Assembly: GCA_024711125.1 (NCBI GenBank)
Contig: JANJTM010000036.1
Coordinates: 1 to 35,000 of the forward strand
Source: Rhodothermales bacterium
GTDB taxonomy: Bacteria; Bacteroidota; Rhodothermia; Rhodothermales; UBA10348
Length of the DNA stretch: 35,000 nucleotides
Reading direction: 5' to 3'
The translations under genes were made by a program, and so were the position numbers. Of the stretch, positions 26,891 to 35,000 are shown piece after piece (within the stretch, counting starts at the first letter, position 1; each line of letters starts with the position of its first letter). The notes below the pieces were generated by a model that searched no databases, had not been told where the DNA came from, and was given only the letters and a program-made list of their open reading frames with translations.

Positions 26891-26992
26891 TGCCCTGACT
26901 CTGGATCAGGCGGTTTCAGGTTCGACACGAGCGAGCGCAGCGAGCGACTGATGGAGGCCGCGCAGCGGCCGGAATAATCCTGGTAGGGCAAC
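26891..26992 (+). pseudogene. Degraded tRNA-Gln copy with a deletion and an insertion
   Basis: Starting with TGCCCT, it jumps to GACTCTGGATCAGG, so the rest of the acceptor 5' side and the D arm are missing. It then continues GGTTTCAGGTTCGA as in the intact tRNA with one A-to-C change. Fifty-one foreign bases (26926-26976) interrupt the T loop, and the sequence resumes ATCCTGGTAGGGCAAC. The insert contains a direct repeat CGAGCG...CGAGCG and a hairpin GGCCGC-GCA-GCGGCC. It cannot fold as a tRNA. It may be a decayed tandem tRNA copy or a remnant attachment site. Confidence 0.85.
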
Positions 26993-27083
26993 TTGGGAAG
27001 CCGGCGTGGCCTGACGGACTGCGCCGGCTTCTCACATTTTGCCTGGACGCGAACCGTCTTGCGGTGCGGCACGCGATTCGCAC

Positions 27084-28334
27084 TCACGGCCCCAACGCCG
27101 CCGCAGGCATTACCGACACCCCGTCCGGACGCCGATAGCCATATCCGCCAGGAACGATCACGCCAAGGGCCGTGGGCGGTCCGATCCGCGACGTATCGAC
27201 TCGATCGGCGAACCGCAGCAGAGTGGCAGCGGCCTCGTCGATGTACGCGGCTCCAAGCTTGACCTCGAAGGCGGCCCAGCGTCCATCCGCTCCTTCGACG
27301 ACCGCATCGACCTCCAGCCCGGTGTTATCGCGGTACTGCAGTACACGCGCGCCTGCGGCCTGGGAGAAGATCCTCAGATCCCGGATCACCAGCGACTCGA
27401 ACAGGAAACCGGCCGTCTTGAGGTCGGAGAGCAGCCCTTGAGGCATGGCGCCCATCGCGGCCGCCGCCAGGGACGGGTCCGCGAAGTGCCTCTTTGCGGC
27501 CGATCGAAGCCGGGACCGGGATCGCAGATGGGGCGCCCACGCGGGTTGGTCCTCGACAATCATCAGTCGATCCAGGGCCTGGAGATAATCCGAAACGGTC
27601 TCGGGATGCGGCTCCACATCGGCGCCCGCTGCATCGGCCGAGATGGTGGCGACCGATGCATACGTGGCGGTGTGTCGTGCACAGGATCGCAAGACGCGCT
27701 CCACTCTGATCGGGTCTCTGTCCACGCCATCCACGCGGCGAATATCGGCGCGTCTCACTTCCTCGAGGTAGTCGCGCACATACTGATAGGCGACTTCGGC
27801 CGGCTCCGTGACGGTGGCAGGCCAGCCGCCTCGACAGATCCAGGACAGGACATCGCCAATGGGGATGGAGTGGTCGGCCGCCGCGAGCGGCTTCCCGTCA
27901 AGGACCTCCGTGAACGATATGTCTCCCGATGACCAACCTGCTTCTGAAAGCGACATGGGACGCATTCGTAGCCTTGCGATGCGTCCGGCCCCCGTGTGCC
28001 GCACGATGTCGTCCGTTGGCACCGCAGAGCCCGCCAGGATGAACTGCCCCTTCGCCTTCCGCTCGTCGATGGCGCGCCGGACGTGGTTCCAGATTCCCGG
28101 CTCGATCTGCCATTCGTCGATGAGCCGCGGAACGGCCCCGGCAAGCACGATCTCGGGCGCCACGCGCGCGGCCTGTCGGGCGCCTTCATCGGCGTCGAGC
28201 CGTACGGAGCTCGCGGCCTTCTGCAGGCCCGTCTCGGTCTTCCCGCATGCTTTCGGACCCTCGATGACCACGGCACCGGCCGACCGCAGGCGGCGGCTGA
28301 GTTCGTCGTCGACGATGCGTGGGAGATAGGCCAT
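27084..28334 (-). CDS. AAA ATPase with a DUF4143 C-terminal domain
   Basis: 416 residues. The N-terminal AAA_14 domain has Walker A GPKACGKT (26-33), Walker B-like LIDEWQ (71-76), and a sensor stretch FILAGSA (98-104). The C-terminal DUF4143 part ends with GLEVDAVVEGADGRWAAFEVKLG, a pattern (E..D...FEVK) like a PD-(D/E)XK nuclease fold. The family is widespread in bacteria and archaea, often in defence or mobile regions, with no settled function. It is cytoplasmic and looks intact. A remnant of a second copy lies just upstream, and four 23-bp repeats (28379-28470) lie between them, before this gene's ATG. Autoregulation through these is possible but unproved. Confidence 0.9.
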   Translation of the reverse strand: MAYLPRIVDDELSRRLRSAGAVVIEGPKACGKTETGLQKAASSVRLDADEGARQAARVAPEIVLAGAVPRLIDEWQIEPGIWNHVRRAIDERKAKGQFILAGSAVPTDDIVRHTGAGRIARLRMRPMSLSEAGWSSGDISFTEVLDGKPLAAADHSIPIGDVLSWICRGGWPATVTEPAEVAYQYVRDYLEEVRRADIRRVDGVDRDPIRVERVLRSCARHTATYASVATISADAAGADVEPHPETVSDYLQALDRLMIVEDQPAWAPHLRSRSRLRSAAKRHFADPSLAAAAMGAMPQGLLSDLKTAGFLFESLVIRDLRIFSQAAGARVLQYRDNTGLEVDAVVEGADGRWAAFEVKLGAAYIDEAAATLLRFADRVDTSRIGPPTALGVIVPGGYGYRRPDGVSVMPAAALGP

Positions 28335-28378
28335 CGGATCGTTGTCTAAACGGTGGTATCAGAGCTCTTTCATCATCG

Positions 28379-28470
28379 CTCCGTCTTGTGCAATGTAATC
28401 ACTCCGTCGTTTGCAATCCGTGTGTTCCGCCAAATGCAATTTCCTTGTTCCGTCGTCGGCAAGATGGTAC
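28379..28470. repeat. Four tandem 23-bp repeats upstream of the DUF4143 ATPase
   Basis: Units begin at 28379, 28402, 28425 and 28448, exactly 23 bases apart. Each follows YTCCGYC-NNN-TGCAAT-N7 (the fourth has GGCAAG in place of TGCAAT). On the coding strand of the ATPase this reads ATTGCA-NNN-GRCGGAR. They are contiguous with no spacers and are much more AT-rich than their flanks. The nearest unit ends about 45 bases before the ATPase ATG. They look like iterons or operators. Confidence 0.85.
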
Positions 28471-28534
28471 CGGCATTCCCAACGGGCTGTAAGCGCCCCT
28501 TCGGGCGGTCAGGCTGGCCGCGCAAGAGGAATGA

Positions 28535-28976
28535 TCACGCCCTCAGAAACGCCGCCGGAACCACCGCGATTCCGTCGGTCCGTCGATACCCGCGGCTGCC
28601 CGTGTGCTCGACGATTCCGACCAGGAAATCGGGTCCCATCCGCTCACGCAGCCAGAGCGGATGGCGCAGATCGCCGGCTTCCACCGTCGAGCCGAGCTTT
28701 GCTTCGAGGGCCACGACGTTCCGATCCGCCCGCTCCACGACGAGGTCGATTTCCCGGCGACCGTCCTTGGCTCGCAGGTGCCCCACGCCGGCCTCGTCGT
28801 GCTGCGCGTACGCCCGCGCTTTGGGTCACCAGCGATTCCAGGAGATAGTCGAGCAGCGTGCCGTCTCGTGGGATGACCGGACCCTCGACCTTCCCTGCAA
28901 GGAGTGCATCGACCCCGACGCCAAGGAGGGCCGCTGCCAAGGCGGGTTCCGCCAGGTGGCAGCGTCGACGGGAGTC
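28535..28976 (-). pseudogene. Remnant of a second DUF4143 ATPase
   Basis: Two pieces in different frames reconstruct the C-terminal part of a DUF4143 ATPase. From about 28976, DSRRRCHLAEPALAAALLGV...DYLLESLVTQ aligns with the matching segment of the intact neighbour. The frame then changes near 28818, where a base insertion or equivalent is needed to continue AYAQHDEAGVGHLR, and the rest (REIDLVVERADRNVVALEAKLG...GYRRTDGIAVVPAAFL) has the nuclease-like end motif. The AAA domain with Walker A is absent. It is diverged enough from the intact gene to be a separate family member rather than a recent duplicate. Confidence 0.8.
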
Positions 28977-29068
28977 GCCGAACGGGTCAGCGGGACGCTC
29001 GTCGGAGACGTGTCGTCCGGGGCGTGAGGTGGCCGTGAGCGGGTTTCCGCTCATCCCCGGGAAGGCGC

Positions 29069-32000
29069 TCAGCGGGTCAGCACCATGCGCCTCGACCGGA
29101 CGGCGTCGCCTGCCGAGAACTGCACGACGTAGACGCCGCTCGCCAGATCGTTCGCTCTGAAGGCGACCGCGTATCGCCCGGCCGCGCGTACTTCGTCCAC
29201 CAGGGTTTCGACGAGGCGTCCCATCATGTCGAAGACTACCAGCCGAGCGTGGGCAGACTCCCTCAGGTCATATCCGATCTGCGTCACCCCACTGAACGGA
29301 TTCGGGTAGTTCTGATGCAATTCAAAACGCTCCGGTACGTCGCTCGATTCGATGCCCGTTCCGTTGGGTAGACCGGAAACCGCCAGGGTATCGGCGCGGC
29401 AGCACCAGTCGTTCGCGTCGGTCGACGGGTCGTACGGTCCCCTGAGGACTACGGCGATCTCTGCAGACGGGCCACCCGCGAAGGTGAGCGCGACCGTCGC
29501 GCTGCTTCCTACCGAGAGGGGCGTCGAGAAGCCGAAAAACGTAGGACTGACGAATACCCCCGGAGTAAGCGAGAAGATGGTCAGACCGGCGGCCGGGCCC
29601 GGACCCATATTCTCGACGGTCAGCTCGTAGATCGGATTGGCCTGTGTACCGCTGACGTCGAGGTGCACGTACTGGCATGTCGCCGGGGCGTTACCGAAAT
29701 CCAGGTTCGAGACTACCTGCCCCGCGTTGACATAGACCGGAGCATGGACCCCGGAAGCGGGGAAGGTCTGGTAGGAACCCGCCGGAACCGTCTCCGCCAC
29801 CGAATACATGCCCGGAGGCACCTCGAAGGCATACGAACCGTCGGGGTTCGTCCAGAAGGTCTGCTGCTGCCCGTTCGCCAGGTTCGTGAGCGTGATCAGA
29901 ACACCTCCTTCACCGGCTTCGCCGGTCGCCAGGTCCCAGGTGCCGTCTCCGTCCTCGTCGTCGAACTTCGAACCCGTGATGAACCCGTTTCCGGAACAGC
30001 AAACGTGGTCCTGGAAAAAGACCCCGGGGCCCGAGACGGTCCCCACGACATTCAGGCCGGTCCAGCCTCGCGGCGCAACGTTGACCACGTCCACTTCCAG
30101 TGCGTAATCCGCGGTCGGAGCGAAGGTCCAGGTGACGGTCTGGGCGACGGCTGTAGGCGTGTTGAACCCGGCGACCGGCGGCGCGAAGTCGAAGAAGCGT
30201 ACCCCGGCCTCGGAAAGATGCAGTGTCGCGCTTTCGTCAGCCAGGACCCTGAGATCGAAGCTCAGCGCCTCCACGGTGTCGGTCACGCAGAACTTGAATC
30301 GATACGTGTAGAGGCCGACGGTGTCGAAGTTGAAGTCGTACGGCAGCTGACCAGGGCCCGTACCCACGAGGGGCGGTATCAGCGTTGTCCGACCGCCGAT
30401 CCACGAACTCGGTACCGATCCGGGCACGGACAGCTGGGCCGGCGCCCAGTTTTCCCATTGCGTGGGCGGTGCGAAGGGCGGTATGGGCGAAATCACATCG
30501 GCCGGCTGTGGAGGAGTCCAGCCCGGCTCGGGGTTCGCCGCGATCGTCCAGAACGCGTCCTGCGTGGATACGGAGTTCGTGCCGTCGTTCGTGCTCGGCG
30601 GACCGTAGACCTGCCCGCTGACGTGATCGAACCCTGTATTCACGACGAGCGCCTCCGTGGCGCCGCAGCCGTTTCCGAAGTGGAGTCCGGTGATGCTCTG
30701 GCCCTCGGAGACGGTGACCTGGTAGACGCCTCCGGACGTCGTAGGGAAGCACTGGATCCAGCCGTCCTGCGGCTCTTCGAAGACCAGGTACTGCCCCGGC
30801 GGAACGTCCTCGAAGCAGTATGCCCCCTGTGCGTCCGTGACCGCGGTGGCAACCACCGCCATATTCTGGCTGAGGTGGATGGTCCATCCGGCGAGTGGAG
30901 GGTCGGTCCCCGGGTCATACTCATGGTCCAGGTCCGTGTCGTCGAACTTGATCCCGCACACTTCGGTCGATTCGCTCGCCTCGTACGCCCCCATGTCAAC
31001 CCTCTGACCTTGAATTCGGTCGGCCTTTGCAAGGTCGAACGGAATCCCCTCGGACACATCCAGGTCGCCGTCCAGATCGTCGAGGTCCGCGACAAGGTCC
31101 GCGTCATGCCCTGCATCGATGGCGGGAGAACCGGGTGACGGAATGAAATCGACGCCGAGGTCCGGGTCCACGTCGATGTTCTGGCAGGTTCCGGGCGAGC
31201 CGTCGGTGCCGATCGCAGGGTTCCAGGCACCCGATCCGCCGCTTCCTGATACGAGCGAACACACGAAGGTCGCGTTGGGCTGCGACATGGAGATGACCGG
31301 ATCGCCTGCATCCCAGAGGATGCTGTTCGTGAACGTGGGGAAAGCTGCCCAATAATGGATGTCGGCTGAACCCTGGTCGACCGTCTCGTTGTTCATGAAG
31401 GTGACATTGACGACGACTGGGTGGCCATCGCTGTCCATGTACCAGGCGGATCCGGCCTTGGCCGTGTTCTCGGCCACCAGGCTGTTCGAAACGCGCGGAT
31501 TTCCGCCTCGTGTATACAGGCCGCCCCCCTGTTGATCTGCGTTGTTCTGCCGGATCACGAGGTTGTTGAGCCGGACGGGCGACCCCTCCGAATAGACTCC
31601 GCCACCCCAGTTCGGATTCGTGAAGTGCAGCGGGTCTTGTGTCCCCTGCGCAAACCCGTGCTGAATCACGAAGCCGTCCAGCACGGTGTTCTGGTCTGCC
31701 CCGCCCGCGTTCACCACGTGGAGACTGTTGTCGGTGGCCGTGCCGGGATCTCCGATTTCGCCGCTCAGGATCGTCGGGTGAGCGTGCCAGTTGCGGAGAT
31801 GCCTGTCGTACTCGCCATCGAAACCGCCGTATATCGCAACGCCGGGCTCCAGCATGAAGGACTCGGCGCGAGCCGTGGTGGACGTCGAGAGAATGCCCGC
31901 CAACGGCGTGTAGACGCATAGATCGCCCCGGCCGGCAACCCAGATCTCGTCGCCGGGCTCGGCGATCTGCAGCGCCCGTTGAAGGGTCCGGAGAGCCCCG

Positions 32001-33328
32001 TTGGGACCGGGTGTCCACGTCATGCCCGAGCTGGCATCGCTGCCCACCAGGCAGTCGACGAGCAACCGGAGGGATTGAACCTCGACGGCCCCGACGTCGC
32101 AGTTTCCTCCCGGCGGCTGGGGCCGCGGCTCGGCCCGTTGGTCGCCCTGCGGACAATTCGCCGCCGGAATGGCATTGAGTGCGGGACTTCCGACCAGGGG
32201 CTCGTGGGTTTGTGTGGGTCCGCCGTTGTCTGCCAGCGGTCCCAGGAGAACGATCTGCCCGGTCAGGTCGCCTGTGCCGTTCAGCGTTTCCGAGGTATCG
32301 CCGATCCGGTTGTATGCCGTGGTGCCGAACGAGCCCTTGAGGTCGGTCGGGAGATTATTCGCGACGATGCTGTTCGTCAGCCTGCCGCCCGGCGCCGTGA
32401 AGGACCCCGAATAGTTCCACAGCCCACCGCCCTCGTCATGCGCGCTGTTGCCGACTACGGTCACATGATGCATGTCGACGGTCCCGTACCGGTTGAAAAG
32501 GCCACCGCCGTTCAGAGCGCTATTGCCCGAAATCGTGCTGTTTATCACGGTGAGCGTCGAGTCGATATTGTAGATGCCTCCGCCACGTCCTTGCGTCCCG
32601 TTGCCCGCCATGTTGCCTGAGACGGTGGATCCGGTTATCTCCAGGTGACCCTCGTTCAGTATTCCGCCGCCGCCGGCCGCCGCCGTCGACCCAATCGTCC
32701 GGTTGCCTCGAACCGTGGACTCGAGAATCGACAATGTCACAGGGGCCGCGTTGTAGGTCCCGAGATTATGTATCCCTCCGCCCCAGTTGTACGCCCGGTT
32801 CTTCTCGATGAGAACGCGCCGCAATGCGAGGGAACCCCTGTTCAGTATCCCACCACCATCTCCCAATCCGTCGGTGACGGCGAGATCCTGGATCACGACC
32901 AGGCCGGGCGGGAATACATCGAACACCCGATCCAGGCTGGCGGCATCCACCCTCGTCAACAGGGGTCCGGAGCCGGAGATCGTCAGCTCTCCAAGGATGT
33001 CCAGGTCGCCGAGCGCGGCGTTGTCCTCGTTGACGCCCTGGATCGCGAGAACGAACGATCCGGCCGGCAGCGTGATGCTGCCGGGACCTGGAACGACATT
33101 CGCCTGCATGACGGCGGCCCGGAGCGTACAGGATCCGTCCGCGGCTGCACAGATACCGTCGCCGGGATCGGCATCGGGCATATCAGCAACGCTTGTGACA
33201 ACGAAATTCTGGGCCGTGACGCCGAATACAACCGTCAGATTCAGGACGGCCGAAGCGATGATTGATATGGCCACATTCGGAAACTCCGTCGGATAGCGCG
33301 CATCAGCGGAGCCTGCTTTCCTACCCAT
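29069..33328 (-). CDS. Giant secreted CSLREA/beta-helix surface protein with sorting-like domain
   Basis: 1419 residues. A hydrophobic segment (ISIIASAVLNLTVVFGVTAQ) ends a signal peptide after a long n-region. A CSLREA-type domain follows (FVVTSVADMPDADPGDGICA...CTLRAAVMQAN, about 42-77). Two blocks of parallel beta-helix repeats come next (about 150-330 and 560-700, with GGGI.N.G, ISGNSA, GGGLYTRGG). Two SdrD-B-like domains then occur (CGIKFDDTDLDHEYDPG near 789; GSKFDDEDGDGTWDLATGE near 1113), and the last ~85 residues are a sorting-like domain (NYPNPFSGVTQIGY, LVVFDMMGRLVE, LASGVYVVQFSAGD). It is probably a secreted or surface adhesin/structural protein. AAAAATA just before the ATG suits Bacteroidota initiation without a Shine-Dalgarno site. 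Confidence 0.9.
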   Translation of the reverse strand: MGRKAGSADARYPTEFPNVAISIIASAVLNLTVVFGVTAQNFVVTSVADMPDADPGDGICAAADGSCTLRAAVMQANVVPGPGSITLPAGSFVLAIQGVNEDNAALGDLDILGELTISGSGPLLTRVDAASLDRVFDVFPPGLVVIQDLAVTDGLGDGGGILNRGSLALRRVLIEKNRAYNWGGGIHNLGTYNAAPVTLSILESTVRGNRTIGSTAAAGGGGILNEGHLEITGSTVSGNMAGNGTQGRGGGIYNIDSTLTVINSTISGNSALNGGGLFNRYGTVDMHHVTVVGNSAHDEGGGLWNYSGSFTAPGGRLTNSIVANNLPTDLKGSFGTTAYNRIGDTSETLNGTGDLTGQIVLLGPLADNGGPTQTHEPLVGSPALNAIPAANCPQGDQRAEPRPQPPGGNCDVGAVEVQSLRLLVDCLVGSDASSGMTWTPGPNGALRTLQRALQIAEPGDEIWVAGRGDLCVYTPLAGILSTSTTARAESFMLEPGVAIYGGFDGEYDRHLRNWHAHPTILSGEIGDPGTATDNSLHVVNAGGADQNTVLDGFVIQHGFAQGTQDPLHFTNPNWGGGVYSEGSPVRLNNLVIRQNNADQQGGGLYTRGGNPRVSNSLVAENTAKAGSAWYMDSDGHPVVVNVTFMNNETVDQGSADIHYWAAFPTFTNSILWDAGDPVISMSQPNATFVCSLVSGSGGSGAWNPAIGTDGSPGTCQNIDVDPDLGVDFIPSPGSPAIDAGHDADLVADLDDLDGDLDVSEGIPFDLAKADRIQGQRVDMGAYEASESTEVCGIKFDDTDLDHEYDPGTDPPLAGWTIHLSQNMAVVATAVTDAQGAYCFEDVPPGQYLVFEEPQDGWIQCFPTTSGGVYQVTVSEGQSITGLHFGNGCGATEALVVNTGFDHVSGQVYGPPSTNDGTNSVSTQDAFWTIAANPEPGWTPPQPADVISPIPPFAPPTQWENWAPAQLSVPGSVPSSWIGGRTTLIPPLVGTGPGQLPYDFNFDTVGLYTYRFKFCVTDTVEALSFDLRVLADESATLHLSEAGVRFFDFAPPVAGFNTPTAVAQTVTWTFAPTADYALEVDVVNVAPRGWTGLNVVGTVSGPGVFFQDHVCCSGNGFITGSKFDDEDGDGTWDLATGEAGEGGVLITLTNLANGQQQTFWTNPDGSYAFEVPPGMYSVAETVPAGSYQTFPASGVHAPVYVNAGQVVSNLDFGNAPATCQYVHLDVSGTQANPIYELTVENMGPGPAAGLTIFSLTPGVFVSPTFFGFSTPLSVGSSATVALTFAGGPSAEIAVVLRGPYDPSTDANDWCCRADTLAVSGLPNGTGIESSDVPERFELHQNYPNPFSGVTQIGYDLRESAHARLVVFDMMGRLVETLVDEVRAAGRYAVAFRANDLASGVYVVQFSAGDAVRSRRMVLTR

Positions 33329-33827
33329 TATTTTTCTCGGGTGCGGGGCAGGGCGAGTGGTCGCGCGCTCTCGAATGGGCGCCCGGCTCCTGCAGCCGGA
33401 AACCCGGGGAAGCTGATCGCCGAGCTCCAGTGGATGTGACTGCGCCTCTGCGGCATCGAGGACAGACGAATCCGGGTCGTGCAGGCCGGCCGCAGGGAAA
33501 TTCTTCGCACGTTACCCGCGGAGTCGTTTCCGCGGTACCGGGAGACCTGTGATCTTCGCGTAGGACCGCGTCGCACCGATTGACGATTTCGTAGGGATGG
33601 GTCCTTCAGCGGGGCAAGGCATGGATCCCGATGGGCGGCATGCACTTGGGCCGCGGGAGCGGCGAGTCGGATGATCGCGGAGTTCACCGGGGGCCGGCAG
33701 ATACCCGTGCCGCCGGTCGTCTTCCGAAGGCTTCCTGCGTCTACCCAGCCTCCTGCATTCGTGCATCACCTCCCACGGGCGCGGCTGCGTGGCGACTCGT
33801 ACACTGGGCCACGAACCTTCCGCATCC
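33329..33827. other. Long intergenic region with no gene I can support
   Basis: About 500 bases between the surface-protein start and the small membrane protein. The open frames here do not have convincing protein sequence. A CCGCGG pair separated by eight bases (within 33518-33540) is the only small symmetric element I noticed. It must hold the promoters of both divergent genes. Confidence 0.4.
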
Positions 33828-34232
33828 ATGCAGATCCTCCACGCCGCCGCCACCTGGGCCATGCTGGGCGTCATCCTGACCGTCCAGTGGGTCGTCTATC
33901 CGCAGTTCCTGCGCGTGGGTCCCGACGAGTTCATCGCGTATCACCGCGAGCACACGCGCCGCATCACGTGGGTCGTCGGGCCGCTGATGCTGGCGGAACT
34001 CGGGGCCGCGGTGGGCCTCGTCGTGCTTCATTCCGCATCCCCGGTCGCGTGGGCCGGCATCGCCTGCCTCGCCGGGATCTGGAGTTCGACCGTGTTCGTG
34101 CAGGTTCCGCTCCACGATCGGCTCGCCGGAGGGTTCGACCGGGACCTCGCGACGCGGCTGATCCGCACGAACGCACTGCGCACGGGATTGTGGGCCGTGA
34201 GGGCGGGTCTGGCGGTGTGGTGGCTGGCGTGA
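33828..34232 (+). CDS. Small four-helix membrane protein of unknown function
   Basis: 134 residues from the ATG at 33828 (MQILHAAATWAMLGVIL). Four hydrophobic segments are visible: ATWAMLGVILTVQWVVY, WVVGPLMLAELGAAVGLVVL, VAWAGIACLAGIWSSTVFV and a last segment ending GLAVWWLA. Between the first two is a conserved-looking stretch FIAYHREHTRRITW, with histidines and arginines that could line a site. I recall the pattern as an unnamed membrane family in Bacteroidota and others. No function can be given. It is followed 46 bases later by a second membrane gene on the same strand, probably in one transcript. Confidence 0.7.
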   Translation: MQILHAAATWAMLGVILTVQWVVYPQFLRVGPDEFIAYHREHTRRITWVVGPLMLAELGAAVGLVVLHSASPVAWAGIACLAGIWSSTVFVQVPLHDRLAGGFDRDLATRLIRTNALRTGLWAVRAGLAVWWLA

Positions 34233-34278
34233 CGGCGCGGCACTTGCGCCGTTGGCGCCCCGCGCCCGATCATCCGCC

Positions 34279-35000
34279 ATGCTCGACTACCTCTCCCCCC
34301 ACTACACGGGCGCCCCGTTCGATCTCTTCGGGCCGGGACACCTCCTCGCGCTCGCGTTCGTCGCGACGGCCGCTACCTGGCTGTTGCGCACGGGGTTGCG
34401 GGCCGACGAGGCGCAGCGCGCGACCATCCGCCGGATTTTCGGCGCCTCCCTGATCCTCGACGAGTTGCTCCTGAACGTATGGCGACTCACGCACGGCACG
34501 TGGGAGCTGCACCTGCACCTTCCGCTCCAGATGTGCGGCGCGATGCTGTACCTGACCGGGTTCACGTTCCTCTTCGGATTCCGGCGGACGTACCCGTTCG
34601 TCTACTTTTTCGGAATCGCCGGGGCGATCCAGGGGGTACTGACACCTGACGCCGGGGCGTACGGCCTGCCGCACTACGTGGCGATCGAGACGATCTTTTC
34701 CCACTCGGCGCTCGTCACGGCGGGGCTCTGGGTCGCGATCGTGGAGGGCTTCCGCCCGCAATTCCGGCAGTTCTTGATGGTGTTCGGAACGCTGAATCTC
34801 GCCGCCCTCGTGATGTTTTTCGTCAACCTGGCGCTGGGGTCGAACTACCTGTACGTGAACGCCAAGCCGGCGACCGCGTCGATCGTGGACCTGCTGCCGC
34901 CGTGGCCGACGTACATCCTGTACCTCGAGGGCGTGGCGCTCGCGCTGTTTTTCCTCCTGTACCTGCCGTTCGCGATCCGGCGCGGGAGGTCAGCCGAGGC
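34279..35000 (+). CDS. YwaF/TIGR02206-like integral membrane protein, 3' end off the window
   Basis: Open from the ATG at 34279 to the window end (240 complete codons). About six or seven hydrophobic helices are visible. The family marks are the N-terminal FDLFGPGHLLALAF, the middle LHLPLQMCGAMLYLTGF and GIAGAIQGVLTPD, and the later GSNYLYVNAKPATASIVDLL followed by WPTYILYLE. These fit the TIGR02206 (YwaF) group of uncharacterised bacterial membrane proteins. The family length is near 230-250, so only the tail is missing. Function unknown. Confidence 0.82.
   Translation, partial: MLDYLSPHYTGAPFDLFGPGHLLALAFVATAATWLLRTGLRADEAQRATIRRIFGASLILDELLLNVWRLTHGTWELHLHLPLQMCGAMLYLTGFTFLFGFRRTYPFVYFFGIAGAIQGVLTPDAGAYGLPHYVAIETIFSHSALVTAGLWVAIVEGFRPQFRQFLMVFGTLNLAALVMFFVNLALGSNYLYVNAKPATASIVDLLPPWPTYILYLEGVALALFFLLYLPFAIRRGRSAE

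Noticed and set aside
28379-28470. CRISPR array.
   Set aside because: The 23-bp units are contiguous with degenerate interiors and no spacers, and no cas gene is present.

Overview
The window is high-GC bacterial DNA that fits the Rhodothermota/Bacteroidota lineage. Four things point there: a Bacteroidota-type RNA polymerase omega subunit, an Oar-like TonB-dependent receptor with an N-terminal carboxypeptidase-regulatory domain, several exported proteins ending in a PNPF-type C-terminal sorting-like domain, and weak Shine-Dalgarno sites. The genus is an inference.

Layout. 1-6.1 kb: a partial YheT-like alpha/beta hydrolase diverging from glycerol kinase (glpK), an exported unknown protein, a small lipoprotein, a secreted M24 peptidase and a small unknown. 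6.3-9.6 kb: a large exported protein with collagen-like triplets and internal repeats, coupled by an ATGA overlap to a small protein with a sorting domain. 9.6-13.7 kb: a minus-strand operon rpoZ - steroid-5-alpha-reductase-like membrane protein - uvrA. 13.9-18.8 kb: an Ig-like lipoprotein converging on a TonB-dependent receptor, with a strong bidirectional terminator between them. 19.0-23.2 kb: an unknown protein coupled to a cation-diffusion-facilitator transporter, a divergent plsC-like acyltransferase, and a secreted HExxH metalloprotease.

23.3-29.0 kb is the accessory part. It opens with an intact tRNA-Gln(CTG). A degraded tRNA-Gln copy lies 3.6 kb downstream. Between them are an unusual 18-bp inverted repeat built of TTCTACA units, an HNH endonuclease, a secreted unknown, a lipoprotein peptidase broken by two compensating homopolymer frameshifts, the C-terminal piece of a cystathionine gamma-synthase-like enzyme, and a small unknown gene of visibly lower GC. 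Beyond the tRNA copy lie an AAA/DUF4143 ATPase, four tandem 23-bp repeats in its upstream region, and the remnant of a second DUF4143 ATPase. I read this as a decayed integration hot spot.

29.1-35 kb: a giant CSLREA/beta-helix surface protein, a 500-bp stretch with no gene I can support, and two membrane proteins, the second (YwaF/TIGR02206-like) running off the end.

The most notable observations are the 23-bp iteron-like array upstream of the DUF4143 ATPase, the double-frameshifted HExxH lipoprotein, and the tRNA-Gln-bracketed island with its inverted repeat.
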